Positions 22,997-34,002 of a stretch of 64,000 nucleotides of DNA are shown in pieces; position 1 is the stretch's first letter, and every line of letters starts with the position of its first letter. The notes beneath the pieces are model-generated. The model made no database searches and was not told the DNA's origin. It saw nothing but the letters and a program-made list of their open reading frames with translations. The position numbers were made by a program, and so were the translations under genes. Origin of the DNA: Bretschneidera sinensis (lineage: Eukaryota; Streptophyta; Magnoliopsida; Brassicales; Akaniaceae); the NCBI GenBank assembly GCA_023935145.1, contig CM043698.1:145560125-145624124 (forward strand), written 5' to 3'.

Positions 22997-23628
22997 CCCA
23001 TTCAGTTAAGCATTCAATAACAAGTTGCATATATTCAAAAAGAGTTGATCTCACATAATCAAGTTTTTATATTCTTGAAACACAAAAAGCTTTGAAATAA
23101 TCTTGTTGAGCCATTTCTTCAAGCTTTACTTTGAAAGAGAGACATTTATGTTGTAATAAGCTTTCATTTGCTATCTCTCTACCTTTTACTTTACACCATC
23201 TTTGTAAAGGGATTACTTCCGAGAGGAAGGGGAAACTTCCGAAAGGAAGGGGATTGTTCGGTTTAAGCAATTCCTGTAATTTGCTTGTGTACGGTTTGTA
23301 CAACACCCGGCTAAGTTGTGCGACTAAGTTTTCTTAGTGGATTACTTCAAGGAGTTCCTTGAAGAGAGTGGACGTAGGGTCGGAACGAATCCGATATTGC
23401 CGAACCACTATAAACTGTGTTTGCATCCTCTTTCCTTAAACTCTTTATTTACAGCTCATTACTTGTATTTATTGTTTGCTGCTTATCAGTTTTTATAAAC
23501 TTGTATTACTTCCGCAAAAAAGTTTTTAGAAACCCAATTCACCCCCCCTCTTGAGTTGAAACCTCGAGCTACAATTGGTATCAGAGCATCGTTCTCTTAA
23601 TTAGGCTTAAAATCCTTGAGTTGATCCA

Positions 23629-25316
23629 ATGGCAGCAAATAGCTACTCTGAGGGACACTCTTATACTAGACCACCATTGTTCAATAGCTCAAATTATAAC
23701 TATTGGAAAAATAGAATGAAAATCTTTGTCGAATGACAAGATTACAATCTATGGAGAATCATAGAAGAAGGACCTAGAATTCCTTCAAAAGAAATAATTA
23801 TTGGAGAGACTCCTCATACAATGCCTAAACTCAAAACTGAGTTCACTGACAAGGATTGTAAAACGATGTCTCTCAATAGCAGAGCAACAAGCATGCTTCA
23901 TTGTGCATTAGATATTTCTGAATATAATAAAATATCTACATGCGTTTCTACTAAAGAAATATGGGACAAATTACAAGTCACAAAGAAAAGGAATCAGAAC
24001 AAGAAGCAGAGAGCAGTGAAGAGGATGGTGAAATGGCCTTAATCACCAGACGATTCCATAGGTTCCTGAAGAAAAGCAAGAAACCTTACTCAAAGGATCC
24101 CACCTCAAAAAGGGAACCACTTATGTGCTATGGCTGCAAGAAGCCAGGACATATAAAAGCTGATTGTCCGGTTTCAAACAAACCATATAAGGGCTTTAAG
24201 AAGAAAGCTATGGTAGCAACTACCTGGAGCGATGACGAAGAAGATGAGTCATTAGACAAAGAAATCGGATACGAGGAAATTGCCAACCTTTGTTTGATGG
24301 CAATCGACGATGAAAGTGAGGTAACATCTTCTCCCTCTTCAAAAAATAATATTGTTACTAGTAGTGAAGAATTGCTAGAAGTTATAAATGAAATGCATGA
24401 AGAATTAAAGAAATTTGATTCTAGAAATTTTGTTCTTAAGAAAGAAGTACCATCTCTCTCTAAAGAGATGATAAGTCTTAGAGAAGAAAAAGAAAAATTA
24501 TCATCTTTACTGTATGATTTTTCTCAAGATTTTCTCAAAGATGAAAATGAGAATTTGAAAAATAAAATTTCTGAATTAAATAGCACTATATCAAGACTTA
24601 TGCTTGGTAAAGAAAAACTTGATGAAGTGCTTTCTTCCCAAAGATTAAGTGGAGGAAAATCTGGTGTAGGATATTCTCCATTGGGAAAACAAAAAACAAA
24701 AGAGAGCTTATTCATGAAAGCCTCTTGTGTAGATGGAGCTTCTACTTCAAAAGCTCCTAGCATGGTTAAAAGCAATCCCTCGATGAATGCTAGGAAGTCT
24801 AGAAATTTAAATGTTCATACTAAATTGAAGCATACTAAAAATACTCATGCTTATATGTATGCTCATTCTAGAAATGCTCATACATATCCTAGAAATAATT
24901 ATCATGCTCATTCTAGGAACAATGTGTATAATCAAAGAATGCATTCTCCTCATGCTCATCCTAGGAATTACCATCATGGTTATCCTAGAAATAATTTGCA
25001 TACATATGCTAGCATGTATCCTAGAATGCATCATCATTCATTTTCTGAAAATTACATGCATTTTCATACTCCTTAACATAGAAACATGTATCCTAGGAAC
25101 TATTATCCTAAGGATTATAGGAATGCACATGTAAGATATCCTAGAAATTTCTATGACTATAATGCTAGGATTGTGCATCATCAACTTGTTCATAGAGCAC
25201 CACATGTTAAGAAAGTATGGGTCCCAAAAGGAACCGTATTTTCAAGGACTAACCCCAAAGGACCCAAGAAATTTTGGGTACCTAAAAGTGCTATCGTATA
25301 TCCTTGTGTGATGTAG
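23629..25316 (+). pseudogene. SIRE-a gag, with zinc knuckle and His/Arg/Asn-rich tail
   Basis: ATG at 23629 gives a typical gag start (RPPLFNSSNYNYWKNRMKIF), broken by a stop at 23737 and by a deletion and frame change near 23960. From 23961 one frame runs on: a CCHC zinc knuckle (CYGCKKPGHIKADC), an acidic linker, a long coiled-coil segment rich in E/K/L, then a tail of repeated H/Y-P/S-R-N units (HSRN, YPRN). A stop sits at 25074 inside the tail, and the same frame continues to VYPCVM and a TAG at 25314. SIRE-b shows the same domain order but lacks the knuckle. Confidence 0.85.
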
Positions 25317-28300
25317 ATTTGCCTCCACACCAAGGAGAAAGGTAACTGTTGGTACCTGGATAGCGGATGCTCGAAGCACATGACCAGTGATAAAAGCGTA
25401 TTCAAGGAGCTAACTCTAAGAGATTGTGGACTTGTGACCATTCGAGACAATACTAAAATAAAGATCATCAGGCATGGAAAAGTCGGTAATGATTTCTCAA
25501 CCTTAGATAATGTATTGCTAGTACAAGGCCTTAAGCCAAATTTACTTAGCATTAGTCAGTTATGTGACAAAGGATACAAAGTCACATTTGAGACCTCTCA
25601 TTGTCTAGTTATAGACATCAAGAGCAACAAGATCAAATTCATTGGCCATAGACATGAAAATGTCTACATAGTTGATTTAAAATCTTTGCATTCTGATAAT
25701 GAAAAATGTTTTCCTGCTTTTAGTGAAAATCCATGGCTATGGCATAGAAGGCTTGGTAATGTAAACATGAACTTGCTAAAAATTGTTTCAAGGAAAGATT
25801 TAGTTATTAGACTTCCTAAAATCAATTTTGAAAAAGACAAAGTTTGCAATGCTTGTCAAATGGGAAAACAAACTAAGATTTCTTTTAAAGCAAAAAATGT
25901 AGTCTCAACTACTAGACCTTTGGAACTTTTGCATATGGACTTATTTGGTCCAATTAGTACCATTAGTCTAGGTGACCATCAATATGCTCTTGTTATTGTT
26001 GATGACTATTCAAGATATACCTTTGTTATTTTTATTGCTTACAAGGATGAAGCTTTCAAAGGATTTGAAAAGTTTTGCAAAAGGGTACAAAATGAAAAAG
26101 GAATTTGTATTTCAAGCAAAAGAAGTGATCATGGCAAAGATTTTGAAAATCAAAACTTTTCAAAATTTTGTGATGAAAATGGAATTAACCACAACTTTTC
26201 AGCTCATAGAACTCCTTAAAAAAATGGAGTTGTTGAGAGGAAAAATAGAGTTCTAGAAGAATTTTCAAGAACTATGCTTTGTGAAAATAGTTTACCAAAA
26301 TATTTTTGGGCTAAGCCGTGAATACTTCTTGCTATATATTAAATAGAATTTTGATAAGGCTTCTGCTTGATAAAACTCCATATGAACTATGGAAAGGCAG
26401 AAAGCCCAATATTTCCTATTTTCGTGCTTTTGGTAGTAAATGCTTCATCTTAAATAACAATAAAACTAACTTGGGTAAATTTGATTCCAAGACCGATGAA
26501 GGAATATTTTTAGGATATTCAACTACTAGTAAGGCTTATAGAGTTTTCAATAAGAGAACTCTAGTAGTAGAAGAATCTGTGCATGTAACTATTGATGAAT
26601 CTAATCCAATGAGTAGTAGAGAAGTTTTCTTTAAAGATGATGTAGATTTTATTCCAAGAATGGAAACTCCTACTCTCATTGTTGACCCAAAAGACAGTTC
26701 TCCTCAAGCAAATGAAGGGATGGCAACTCCCAATTTGGACCAACCGTCCTCAAGTCAACAAGAGAAAAATCTACCCAAGGATTGGAGGTATGTAAATCAT
26801 CATCCAATTGATCAAGTGATTGGTGATCCTTCACAAGGGGTAAGAACTCGCTCTTCCATTAGAAATATTTGCAATTTTGTAGCTTATTTGTCTCAAGTAG
26901 AACCTAAGACATTTATAGAAGCTGAAAAAGATAATGATTGGATAATTGCAATGCAGGAAGAGATAAATCAATTTGAGAGAAACAATGTTTGGAAACTAGT
27001 TCCAAGACCTAAAGATCATTCAATAATTGGAACTAAATAGGTATATAGAAATAAAATGGATTAAAATGGTATAGTAACTAGAAATAAGGCTAGACTAGTT
27101 GCTAAGGGATATAACCAAGAAGAAGGAATAGATTTTGATGAAACCTATGCTCCCGTAGCTAGATTAGAAGCCATTCGAATGTTATTAGCCTTTGCATGCT
27201 TTAATAAATTTAAGCTATTTCAAATGGATGTGAAAAGTGCCTTTTTAAATGGCTTTATAGAAGAAGAGGTTTATGTTGAGCAACCTCTTGGATTTGAAAA
27301 TCCTAGTCTACCAAATCATGTCTACAAGCTTTCTCACAAAAATGACACATTGATAGTTCAAATATATGTTGATGATATTATATTTGGTGCTGCTAATGAA
27401 TCTATGTGTCAAGAGTTTGCAAAATGCATGCAAGGTGAATTTAAAATGAGCATGATGGGAGAACTTACCTACTTCCTTGGACTGCAAATCAAGCAATTAA
27501 AAGAAGGTATCTTCATCAATCAACAAAAGTACATTAAGGACCTACTAAAGAGGTTCGGGATGGAAAGCACAAAGCCACTTGGAACGCCTATGAGCACAAC
27601 TACTAAACTTGATCTTGATAAAGGAGGTAAAACTGTAGATTCTAAATATTATAGAAGCATAATAGGTACTTTACTTTATTTGACTACAAGTAGACCTGAT
27701 ATAATGTTAAGTGTATGCATGTGTGCTAGATTTCAGGCTAATCCTAAGGAATCACATGTAGTTGCAGTAAAAAGAATCCTTAGATATCTTCAAGGAACCC
27801 AAACCATAGGATTATGGTACTCTAGAGATTCATCTTTTGAGCTATTAGGATATTCAGATGCTGATTTTTCTGGATGTAGGTTAGATAGAAAGAGCACAAG
27901 TGGAACATGCCAATTCTTAGGTGCTATGTTAACTTCTTGGTTTTCCAAGAAACAGAATTCTGTTGCACTATCAACCACTGAGGCGGAATATGTAGCAGCT
28001 GGCAGTTGTTGTGCCCAAGTGTTATGGATGAAACAACAACTAGAAGACTATGGCATGAACCTCAAAAATATTCCTATATTTTGTGATAATACTAGTGCCA
28101 TCAACCTAACCAAAAATCCTATTCAGCACTCTAGAACCAAGCATATAAAGATTAGACATCATTTCCTAAGAGACCATACTCAAAAAGGTGATATAAGATT
28201 AGAATTCATACCTTCAGAAGATCAAATAGCTGATATTCTTACAAAACCCCTAAGTGAAGCTAGTTTTTGTAAGATTAGAATGTTGATGGGACTGCTTGAT

Positions 28301-28321
28301 TTTGATAAACTGAATGTTTGA
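25317..28321 (+). pseudogene. SIRE-a pol: protease, integrase, reverse transcriptase, RNase H
   Basis: In frame with gag after the TAG. Protease active site is WYLDSGCSKHMT; pre-integrase zinc region WLWHRRLGNVNMN and CNACQMGKQ; integrase core MDLFGPISTISLGDHQYALV. Stops occur at 26218 (a CAA codon turned TAA), near 27040 and at 27061. Reverse transcriptase keeps [13 protein letters not shown] and YVDD but lacks 39 residues between them, including LYGLKQAP. RNase H is complete ([38 protein letters not shown]). Ends at TGA 28319-28321. Confidence 0.88.
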
Positions 28322-29027
28322 TTGCATCTCATTTCATCATTTGCATATTTGACATTAAGTGAAAGAATATTAATCCTTGTTTAATTATTTTCCTCACTCA
28401 AAAATGTCATAAATAAACAAAATCGTGCAAAAAATTCAAGACTGGAAATTTTACTAATGGTCCAGTCGACTGGTAAATGTTCTCCAATCGACTGGAACAT
28501 CTGACCCAGTCGACTGGTAACTCTCTGCCAAATCTTCCAGACGACTGGTAAGTCTTCTCCAGTCGTCTATTAAGTCGAATCCCTGTTTGGCGCCAATTTT
28601 TTGAAAAACCTTTGTCCTCCAGTCGACTGGTAAAGATAGCCTAGTCGATTGGTACATGACTACCAGTTTATCCAGTCGACTGGTACATGACTACCAGTTT
28701 ATCCAGTCGACTGGTACGTTTACCCAGTCGACTGGTAGGCAAACTGTTCATCTTCTCAAAGGGACCCAGTCAACTGGTAACTCGACCCAGTCGACTGGTA
28801 ACGCGATATTATAAATAGAACTGTTCATTTTTCTGAACTTTTACGCCATTTTTGAACTCCCAAATTTTCTCTCTCTAGAAAAATTCACCATTTTGATCCA
28901 AAAACCATCCAAACTTCATCTAAACACACCGATCTACTCATCCATAAAGAGATTTTTTACTTTCTACGGTTAAAATCTCTTATTTTCACCAAAATCCGTT
29001 TTCCCCAAAAATTCTTTTTTCTTCAAA
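28322..29027 (+). repeat. Palindrome-rich spacer between pol and the extra ORF of SIRE-a
   Basis: Perfect CCAGTCGACTGG copies start at 28462, 28506, 28619, 28672, 28703, 28724 and 28787, with near matches between them. No coding signal. 28800-29027 reads like a 5' UTR (CT-rich) and has a TATA-like ATTATAAATAG at about 28809, so a separate promoter for the ORF is possible. Confidence 0.75.
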
Positions 29028-30290
29028 ATGAGCGATAAAATCCGTATAAAACTCACAACAAGTGGACCTAATGTGCCTAAAAAGCCAAGGTCTTCAAAAC
29101 CTTCGGCTTCGGAGTCGAAAGGAAAGGGAGCAGCGGGCTCATCCAACAAGGAGCCCATAACAGAGTTGGAGCAGACTCTGTTTTACAGTCCGACAGCACA
29201 TGCAAGGTATAATTCTATAATCCATCACAAGAAAATCATGACAGGTAAAGTCGTAGATTTCGACTCTATTCGCCATGAAAATTTCGATATTCTACCAGCC
29301 TTTGAGGCAATAAATCTGATCCCACTGGTCAGAATTCATGAGAAATATTATCCGCGACTGATTCACCAGTTCTACGCGAACTTGGTGAAACCCAGTCCTC
29401 TGGCTCTGAGATTCAGAACCAGAGTTAGCAGTATGGAGTTTGAGGTCAACACTGATCTCTTGATGAGCATTCTGAGAATCTTTGTAAGGGGGATTCAATG
29501 GAGTCTGGATGGATGGCCAGACAACTTTGAGGTTGAGGAGGCCTGTCGGATAGTCAGGGGAGACCCTAACTATGTGTACAGACCCACTACATTTCATACA
29601 TGTAGTGACATGCCCCTCGACTCAAAGATGTTTCAGCTGATTGTCAGTTGGACCATCCACCTGAGACTCGGGAGTCGAGGGTATCTATCTAAGATAGATA
29701 CAGTATTGATTTGGTGCCTAAAATCTGGGCACCACTTCAATATATATCATCTGCTGCTCGCCAATATGATAAACGGTGAAGCAAACGACTCCGGGTGTCT
29801 TCCTTATGGGATGCTCATTACGCTCATCCTCCAGCACTTCCGGGTACCTTTGCCTGCCTCCGAGGCTCAGGATATCGGATTGACGGACATCATCAATATC
29901 TCATCACTGAAGAAGATGGGATGTACTGTTCATGAAGGATTCCTCTATCCGAAGGTCGAAAAGTGCATGAGGATCCGAGAGGATGCGAGCGACAGTGATG
30001 AGGATGCTGCTGTTGATACAGCTGCTGAAATGGAGACGGATACCCGAGCACCTCCCATTGGTGACTCGAGTACTGGTCAGACTGGTTACGGAGACATCCT
30101 ACGAGCTATCACGAGCCTCCAGATGACGATGGAGTCCGGTTTCCAGTCCATGCAGTCTGATTACCAGGGACTGAGCTCTTCCATAGACCACTTATGGGAC
30201 GACTTCGAGTTACATCGAGAGCACACCGAGGGTTTCCTAGCTGAGATTAAGGATCTTCTTCGTGATGGCTCGAACTCTCCCGCACCTTGA
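29028..30290 (+). CDS. Extra 420-residue ORF downstream of pol in SIRE-a, function unknown
   Basis: An uninterrupted ORF in the position where SIRE-type elements may carry an env-like gene. It does not look like an envelope: I see no signal peptide and no clear membrane segment. The N-terminus (about 1-55) is basic and Ser/Pro/Lys-rich (KKPRSSKPSASESKGKG). The middle (about 100-310) looks globular, with IHEKYYPRLIHQFYANLV and WTIHLRLGSRGYLSKIDTVL. An acidic linker follows (DASDSDEDAAVDTA), then a C-terminal likely coiled coil (LQMTMESGFQSMQSDYQGLS). The middle resembles a domain common in plant transposon-associated proteins. SIRE-b lacks it. Because pol is broken while this ORF is open, selection or recent capture is possible. 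Confidence 0.7.
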   Translation: MSDKIRIKLTTSGPNVPKKPRSSKPSASESKGKGAAGSSNKEPITELEQTLFYSPTAHARYNSIIHHKKIMTGKVVDFDSIRHENFDILPAFEAINLIPLVRIHEKYYPRLIHQFYANLVKPSPLALRFRTRVSSMEFEVNTDLLMSILRIFVRGIQWSLDGWPDNFEVEEACRIVRGDPNYVYRPTTFHTCSDMPLDSKMFQLIVSWTIHLRLGSRGYLSKIDTVLIWCLKSGHHFNIYHLLLANMINGEANDSGCLPYGMLITLILQHFRVPLPASEAQDIGLTDIINISSLKKMGCTVHEGFLYPKVEKCMRIREDASDSDEDAAVDTAAEMETDTRAPPIGDSSTGQTGYGDILRAITSLQMTMESGFQSMQSDYQGLSSSIDHLWDDFELHREHTEGFLAEIKDLLRDGSNSPAP

Positions 30291-30962
30291 GTCTATATCT
30301 TTATTATGTACTTAGTGTTTTCCAGCTCTTATCACATAAGCACGAACATATCATGTACTATTTTGTCTTAGTTATGGCTCTGTGAAGCCTGTTTGAGTAT
30401 TAACTTTTTATATATGATGACGTATTTCTATTAGCCATATTTCTTGCATCTATTTATGCTATTTGTGATATGTTAGCATTGTTTTACAACTCTGTTTAGT
30501 CACTAAACTGCTCTAAAATGCTTATATGTGTATAAAAACTTTCGGTTCTTCCCGGGAAGGCTTCCGAAACCCGAATGAAGCCAAATTTTCACGTACAAAT
30601 TTGTTTTCTTATACTCTAGATGACTGTATTAGCTAAATAGCTTATTTTTTGTGTTATGACCCCTTTGGTTGCTATTGTCAAAACGGGGGAGAAAAATGAG
30701 AAAAACGAGAAAATCTAAGTAAACGCAACCAATGCATAGATTTAAGGGGAGCATTGCTCAATAGCTTATAAAAATGTTTATTGATTAGTTGAGTTTGATT
30801 CTGGATTGGTTGAAAGAGATATAAACTGTGTTTGTTTGTTTACAGGGTGGTTTTACTCAAAAAACAGATGAGACTCTGTCCAAATTTTTGTAAAATCCTA
30901 ACACTTAGCTTTTAAAACTGTTTTCACATTATTAGTTTTGTCATCATCAAAAAAGGGGAGAT
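30291..30962 (+). other. 3' untranslated region and polypurine tract of SIRE-a
   Basis: No coding signal. A second purine run (AACGGGGGAGAAAAATGAGA) at about 30683-30702 could act as an internal tract. The tract used lies just before the 3' LTR. Confidence 0.6.
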
Positions 30963-32191
30963 TGTTGACCCTCGCCCATATTTTAATGATGGCAAAACAC
31001 AACTGTTATTTAACTAACAAGTTTAAACTAAGTTGTATTAAGGATCAAACACATTCAACTAAGGAACAAAGTGCAAGAACTCGAACCAAATCAAGTATTA
31101 AGTGAAGACTGAAGATCTAGTATAGGTCTTAAGGTTTAGATCCAATGTAAGTCTCACTTATGGTATTAGCTTGTTCAATGGCTCGAACACAAAAGGTTTT
31201 CTAAAACCGTTAATTTTAAAACAAATGTTTTTTTATGAAAAACAGAAGAAAAACTGGGTTGGAAGACAACCAAGTCGACTGGGTACATATACCAGTCGAC
31301 TGGTATATGGGACAGAAGGTCCCCAGTCGACTGGATGAATCAACCCAATCGACTGGTAATTGGACAGTAAGTCCCCAGTCGACTGGATGAATCAACCCAG
31401 TCGACTGGTAAAATGGACAGAAAGTCCCCAGTCGACTGGATACCCAGAAGGTCTGAAAACGTGATTTTTTCAAGTGAACCCAGTCAACTGGTATCTCGAC
31501 CCAGTCGACTGGTAGTTCAAAAATATGACCGTTGGACTCCAAATCTGAACGTTTTAAAGTAAATCTTTTTCAAATTAAAGTCCTAAACGGCCATATTAAT
31601 TGATTGCTATATAAACCCATTCAGTTAAGCATTCAATAACAAGTTGCATATATTCAAAAAGAGTTGATCTCACATAATCAAGTTTTTATACTCTTGAAAC
31701 ACAAAAAGCTTTGAAATAATCTTGTTGAGCCATTTCTTCAAGCTTTACTTTGAAAGAGAGACATTTCTGTTGTAATAAGCTTTTATTTGCTGTCTCTCTA
31801 CCTTTTACTTTACATCATCTTTGTAAAGGGATTACTTCCGAGAGGAAGGGGAAACTTCCGAAAGGAAGGGGATTATTCGATTTAAGCAATTCCTGTAATT
31901 TGCTTGTGTACGGTTTGTGCAACACCCGGCTAAGTTGTGCGACTAACTTTTCTTAGTGGATTACTTCAAAGAGTTCCTTGAAGAGAGTGGACGTAGGGTC
32001 GGAACGAATCCGATATTGCCGAACCACTATAAACTGTGTTTGCATCCTCTTTCCTTAAACTCTTTATTTACAGCTCATTACTTGTATTTATTGTTTGCTA
32101 CTTATCAGTTTTTATAAACTTGTATTAATTCCGCAAAAAAGTTTTTAAAAACCCAATTCACCCCCCTCTTGGGTTGAAACCTCGAGCTTCA
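30963..32191 (+). repeat. 3' LTR of SIRE-a
   Basis: 1229 bp, close copy of 22343-23573. Two motifs reading GTTGAC in the 5' LTR read GTCGAC here (about 31274 and 31292), so the 3' copy keeps more intact palindromes. Confidence 0.9.
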
Positions 32192-32196
32192 TTTAC

Positions 32197-32936
32197 ATAA
32201 TCTAACAATATCTAAACTTAATAATATGTTATCATATGTAAATAAAATTCTCATAAACATAAAACATAAATTGCATAATTAAACATAATATTATGCACTT
32301 AATTTTATTCATTGCATAAAATAAACTCATTCTAAAAGCATGAATTGAAAAACAAAAATCATGCTAAATATGAGCACTTAATCAAATTGCATATATATAG
32401 TACTAACATAAATAGTATATATGCATAATCTTAATTTGAGCAAAATAATCAAAAGTTTGATCCCATAGGGAATCGAACCCAAGACCGTGTGCCTACCACA
32501 TAGTCCCAAATTCGCCTTTACCACTAGGTTACCCCGGGGGGTTCATTAATATTATTTTTGTAAATAATTATAAATCATGTGCAAAATTGTGAAAATCCAT
32601 ATTAGGCCAAAATCTAAACTTTCAAATATATATATAGAATTTCTGAAAAATTACCGAATTTGGAAACTGCAAGATATTTTCCTAAACCAATTGTCTTCAA
32701 CCTTCAGCCGGGTCGTTTTTAACCTGTTTTCAAAACCTAACTAAATCTTGGCTTCCAGGATACCAAGGTAAGATTTTAAAACTCGGAAATACTAGAAATC
32801 GAATTTCCTAATGATTTCTAATATTATTTTCCAAGAAAAAAAATACTCAAAAAACAAACTTTGAAATCAAATTATTTTTCGAGTATAAATCGAAAGTATT
32901 ACAAATTGATTAATACTTCAAGGCAGAGGCAAACAA
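32197..32936 (-). other. Upper half of the minus-strand Copia leader
   Basis: Continuation of the leader cut at 22342. AT-rich, no ORF. It contains a tRNA-like SINE head (see the entry at 32461-32541). Confidence 0.6.
32461..32541 (-). repeat. tRNA-related sequence (SINE head-like)
   Basis: On the minus strand a pol III A-box-like TAACCTAGTGG (32521-32531) is followed about 40 bp later by a B-box-like GGTTCGATTCC (32469-32479), the spacing of a tRNA gene. The rest does not fold as a normal tRNA by eye. A tRNA-derived SINE head or a decayed tRNA copy are both possible. Confidence 0.4.
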
Positions 32937-32938
32937 TG

Positions 32939-32950
32939 CTCTGATACCAA
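32939..32950 (-). other. tRNA-Met primer binding site of the minus-strand Copia
   Basis: Complement reads TGGTATCAGAGC, two bases from the LTR end at 32952. It marks this LTR as a 5' LTR for the gag below it. Confidence 0.85.
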
Positions 32951-32951
32951 A

Positions 32952-33706
32952 TGTTAGAACTTAAATATAATCTAAACATGCTAAACAACTTAAATAGTGT
33001 ATAGATTAAATGCGAAATTATAAAGACCATAAACATACCTCCGGCCATTGAAGCTTTTCACTTACACAATCCGCTATTCTCTCGATATTGGTTCTTCTAG
33101 ACTCTCAGAACTCTCTTCAATTTGATGGTGTATGAAAGAAAAATGAGTAGTACCGAGTCTAGGGACCAAACCTGTATTTATACATTTCTTCCATCAAGAA
33201 CGTCCGTCCGTATTCCATACGCTTGTTACCACAATCAATGGATGGCCAAAGGGTTAAACATGGACCATATATAGGTTGGTTACATATACCTTATACTCTC
33301 AATACAACCATTGAGAATATGAACCAACATACCTTAAGCATACACCTTGTGTTTTCTCTCTAACACTCTAACTCTTCATATGCTCTATGGTTATCCTATT
33401 TATAGGAGAAATGCACTAAGAATAATTGAATTAATTTGGCCACAATTAATTCTTAGTGGAGCATAATTGCCTCCACTTAATTGCCACAATTAATGCTTGA
33501 ATTTATTACATCTATCTCTATTTAATTGCTACAATTAATGCTTGAATTTATTACATCTACCTCCACTTAATTGCCACAATTAATGCTTGAATTTATTTGG
33601 CCACAATTAATTCTTTGTGGAGCTTAATAGCCTTCACTTAATGGCCACAATTGACTCCACCATATTGAAATGACCTCCACTTAATGGCCATCATGAATTT
33701 ATTACA
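32952..33706 (-). repeat. Complete LTR shared by both halves of the minus-strand Copia
   Basis: 755 bp, TGTAATAAATTC... to ...TAAGTTCTAACA. On its lower side is a primer site and on its upper side a purine tract (ACCAAGTGGGAGAA), so it serves as 5' LTR and 3' LTR at once. It contains a TATA box on the minus strand (CTATAAATAGG, about 33389-33400) and, upstream of that, about three tandem copies of a CACAATTAATGCTTGAATTTA unit (33480-33600). Confidence 0.85.
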
Positions 33707-34002
33707 TTCTCCCACTTGGTCCATATGTTTAACCTAACTTAAACCCATTGATGTATTTTTAAGAAGTAAATACATGAATCATGGCGATAAGTCCTCTAAG
33801 AGTGAGTATTATCTTCCATGTTTTACGATGCATTTAGTTCCTCAAGTATTATTCTTCATGTGGTAACATTTCTTAATAAATAAACCCTATGTTTATTCTT
33901 GGTCCTTTACAGATGAATTTTCTCAAAGAAATTAAGGTGCACATGAATATGAGAAAACATCTAAATATGTAAGAGTTTCATTAATAAACTGCATGTATAC
34001 AC

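Larger units (their letters stand above)
22343..23573 (+). repeat. 5' LTR of SIRE-a
   Basis: 1231 bp. Contains perfect CCAGTCGACTGG palindromes at 22704, 22756, 22778, 22809 and 22882, plus variants at about 22648, 22671, 22727 and 22860. A TATA box (TATATAAA, 22989-22996) follows about 100 bp after the last motif. Confidence 0.9.
22343..32191 (+). mobile_element. SIRE/Maximus-type Copia element, copy SIRE-a
   Basis: LTRs 22343-23573 and 30963-32191 (TGTTGACCC...; ends TACA and TTCA). Primer site TGGTATCAGAGC is at 23576-23587 and the purine tract AAAAAAGGGGAGAT at 30949-30962. The flanks CTTAC (22338-22342) and TTTAC (32192-32196) are a target duplication with one change. Internal order is gag, protease, integrase, reverse transcriptase, RNase H, a palindrome-rich spacer, then an additional 420-residue ORF. 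Pol has several stops and reverse transcriptase has lost 117 bp. The LTRs differ at a modest number of sites, mostly C-to-T or G-to-A. Confidence 0.92.

Noticed and set aside
24807..25134. Ile/Met-rich ORFs on both strands (also 40531-40933)
   Set aside because: Other-frame and antisense shadows of the His/Arg/Asn-rich gag tail.
22600..28800. CRISPR-like array, because of repeated short palindromes
   Set aside because: This is plant nuclear DNA, spacers are not of uniform length and the repeats are in LTRs and a retroelement spacer.
28970..29158. Minus-strand 62-codon ORF upstream of the extra ORF
   Set aside because: Antisense shadow of the start of the 420-residue ORF; no family features.
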